Below, one piece after another: positions 63,965-64,000 of a stretch of 64,000 nt of DNA. The notes below the pieces were generated by a model. It was not told where the DNA came from. It made no database searches and saw only the letters and a list, made by a program, of their open reading frames with translations. This DNA is from Mycolicibacterium peregrinum (lineage in GTDB: Bacteria; Actinomycetota; Actinomycetes; Mycobacteriales; Mycobacteriaceae), in contig NZ_LZSY01000019.1 in NCBI RefSeq assembly GCF_001665625.1, forward strand, positions 17,167 to 81,166. Direction: 5' to 3'. A program made the position numbers and the translations under genes. Position 1 is the first letter of the stretch. Each line of letters opens with the position of its first letter.

Positions 63965-64000
63965 TGTGGGCGAAGGGGGACTTGAACCCCCACGTCCCGA
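63965..64000 (-). tRNA. tRNA-Leu, 3' part only (gene runs out of the window)
   Basis: On the minus strand the edge contains the variable-arm end (TTCGGGACG-like), the T arm GGGGGTTCAAGTCCCCC, and the acceptor strand CGCCCAC plus discriminator A. The acceptor GTGGGCG and the class II variable arm fit mycobacterial tRNA-Leu, but the anticodon is outside the window. CCA is not encoded. Confidence 0.75.

Noticed and set aside
63905..64000. Integration site (attL) of a genomic island at the tRNA-Leu
   Set aside because: The tRNA 3' end sequence is not repeated in the window and no integrase is present on the visible side.

Overview
The window is high-GC actinobacterial chromosome, almost certainly from a rapidly growing Mycobacterium (Mycolicibacterium). 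The evidence is WhiB6, EspM-, EspI-, EspE- and EspD/EspH-like ESX-1 accessory proteins, a PtpB-type lipid/protein phosphatase next to FadE2, pntAB, an LCP cell-wall ligase, a giant CtpH/CtpI-type P-ATPase, a PknH-like sensor domain, many GTG starts, and a tRNA-Leu without an encoded CCA. From memory, the gene order matches the M. tuberculosis Rv0144-Rv0158 neighbourhood, interspersed with accessory genes.

Layout. 1-5.1 kb: end of a TetR regulator, a CorA-type transporter, a fused pntA plus pntB, and a RidA-family protein. 5.2-12.4 kb: two tandem ~930-aa exported proteins (Ser/Thr linker, Ig-like domain, TolB-like propeller) with similar upstream motifs, next to a divergent ROK regulator that probably starts at CTG. 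12.4-22.7 kb: acyl-CoA dehydrogenases, alpha/beta hydrolase, LCP ligase, two-component system, LysR/MFS pair, fadE2-ptpB. 22.7-32.4 kb: P-type ATPase flanked by two small membrane proteins, then YceI, DUF456, methyltransferase, HAD, quinone oxidoreductase and SDR genes in minus-strand runs. 32.5-39.6 kb: two tiny His-rich exported peptides, tandem methyltransferases, TetR regulators, FUSC exporter, pirin.

39.7-45.6 kb is a complete fructose PTS locus (ptsI divergent from fruR-fruK-fruA-ptsH) with one palindrome spanning both -35 boxes. 45.6-51.2 kb holds ESX-1 accessory genes only (EspD/EspH-like, EspE-like, EspI-like, EspM-like, whiB6) with no secretion core. As I recall, in M. smegmatis the full ESX-1 core lies exactly between whiB6/espM and the fru genes, so this looks like a deletion scar or stripped-down satellite. 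The EspM here lacks the N-terminal FHA-like region.

53.3-58.9 kb is a tightly coupled minus-strand cassette: FN3-type protein, GAP1-like protein and zinc-ribbon GTPase. It resembles the double-GTPase/GAP1 modules proposed from comparative genomics as NTP-dependent conflict systems and is the best candidate for a poorly described system. 59-64 kb: LigB-type dioxygenase, rmlA, two divergent immunity-type genes (Imm33-like and SUKH/SMI1), a PknH-like sensor protein, a gene-poor stretch, and the 3' part of a tRNA-Leu at the edge.
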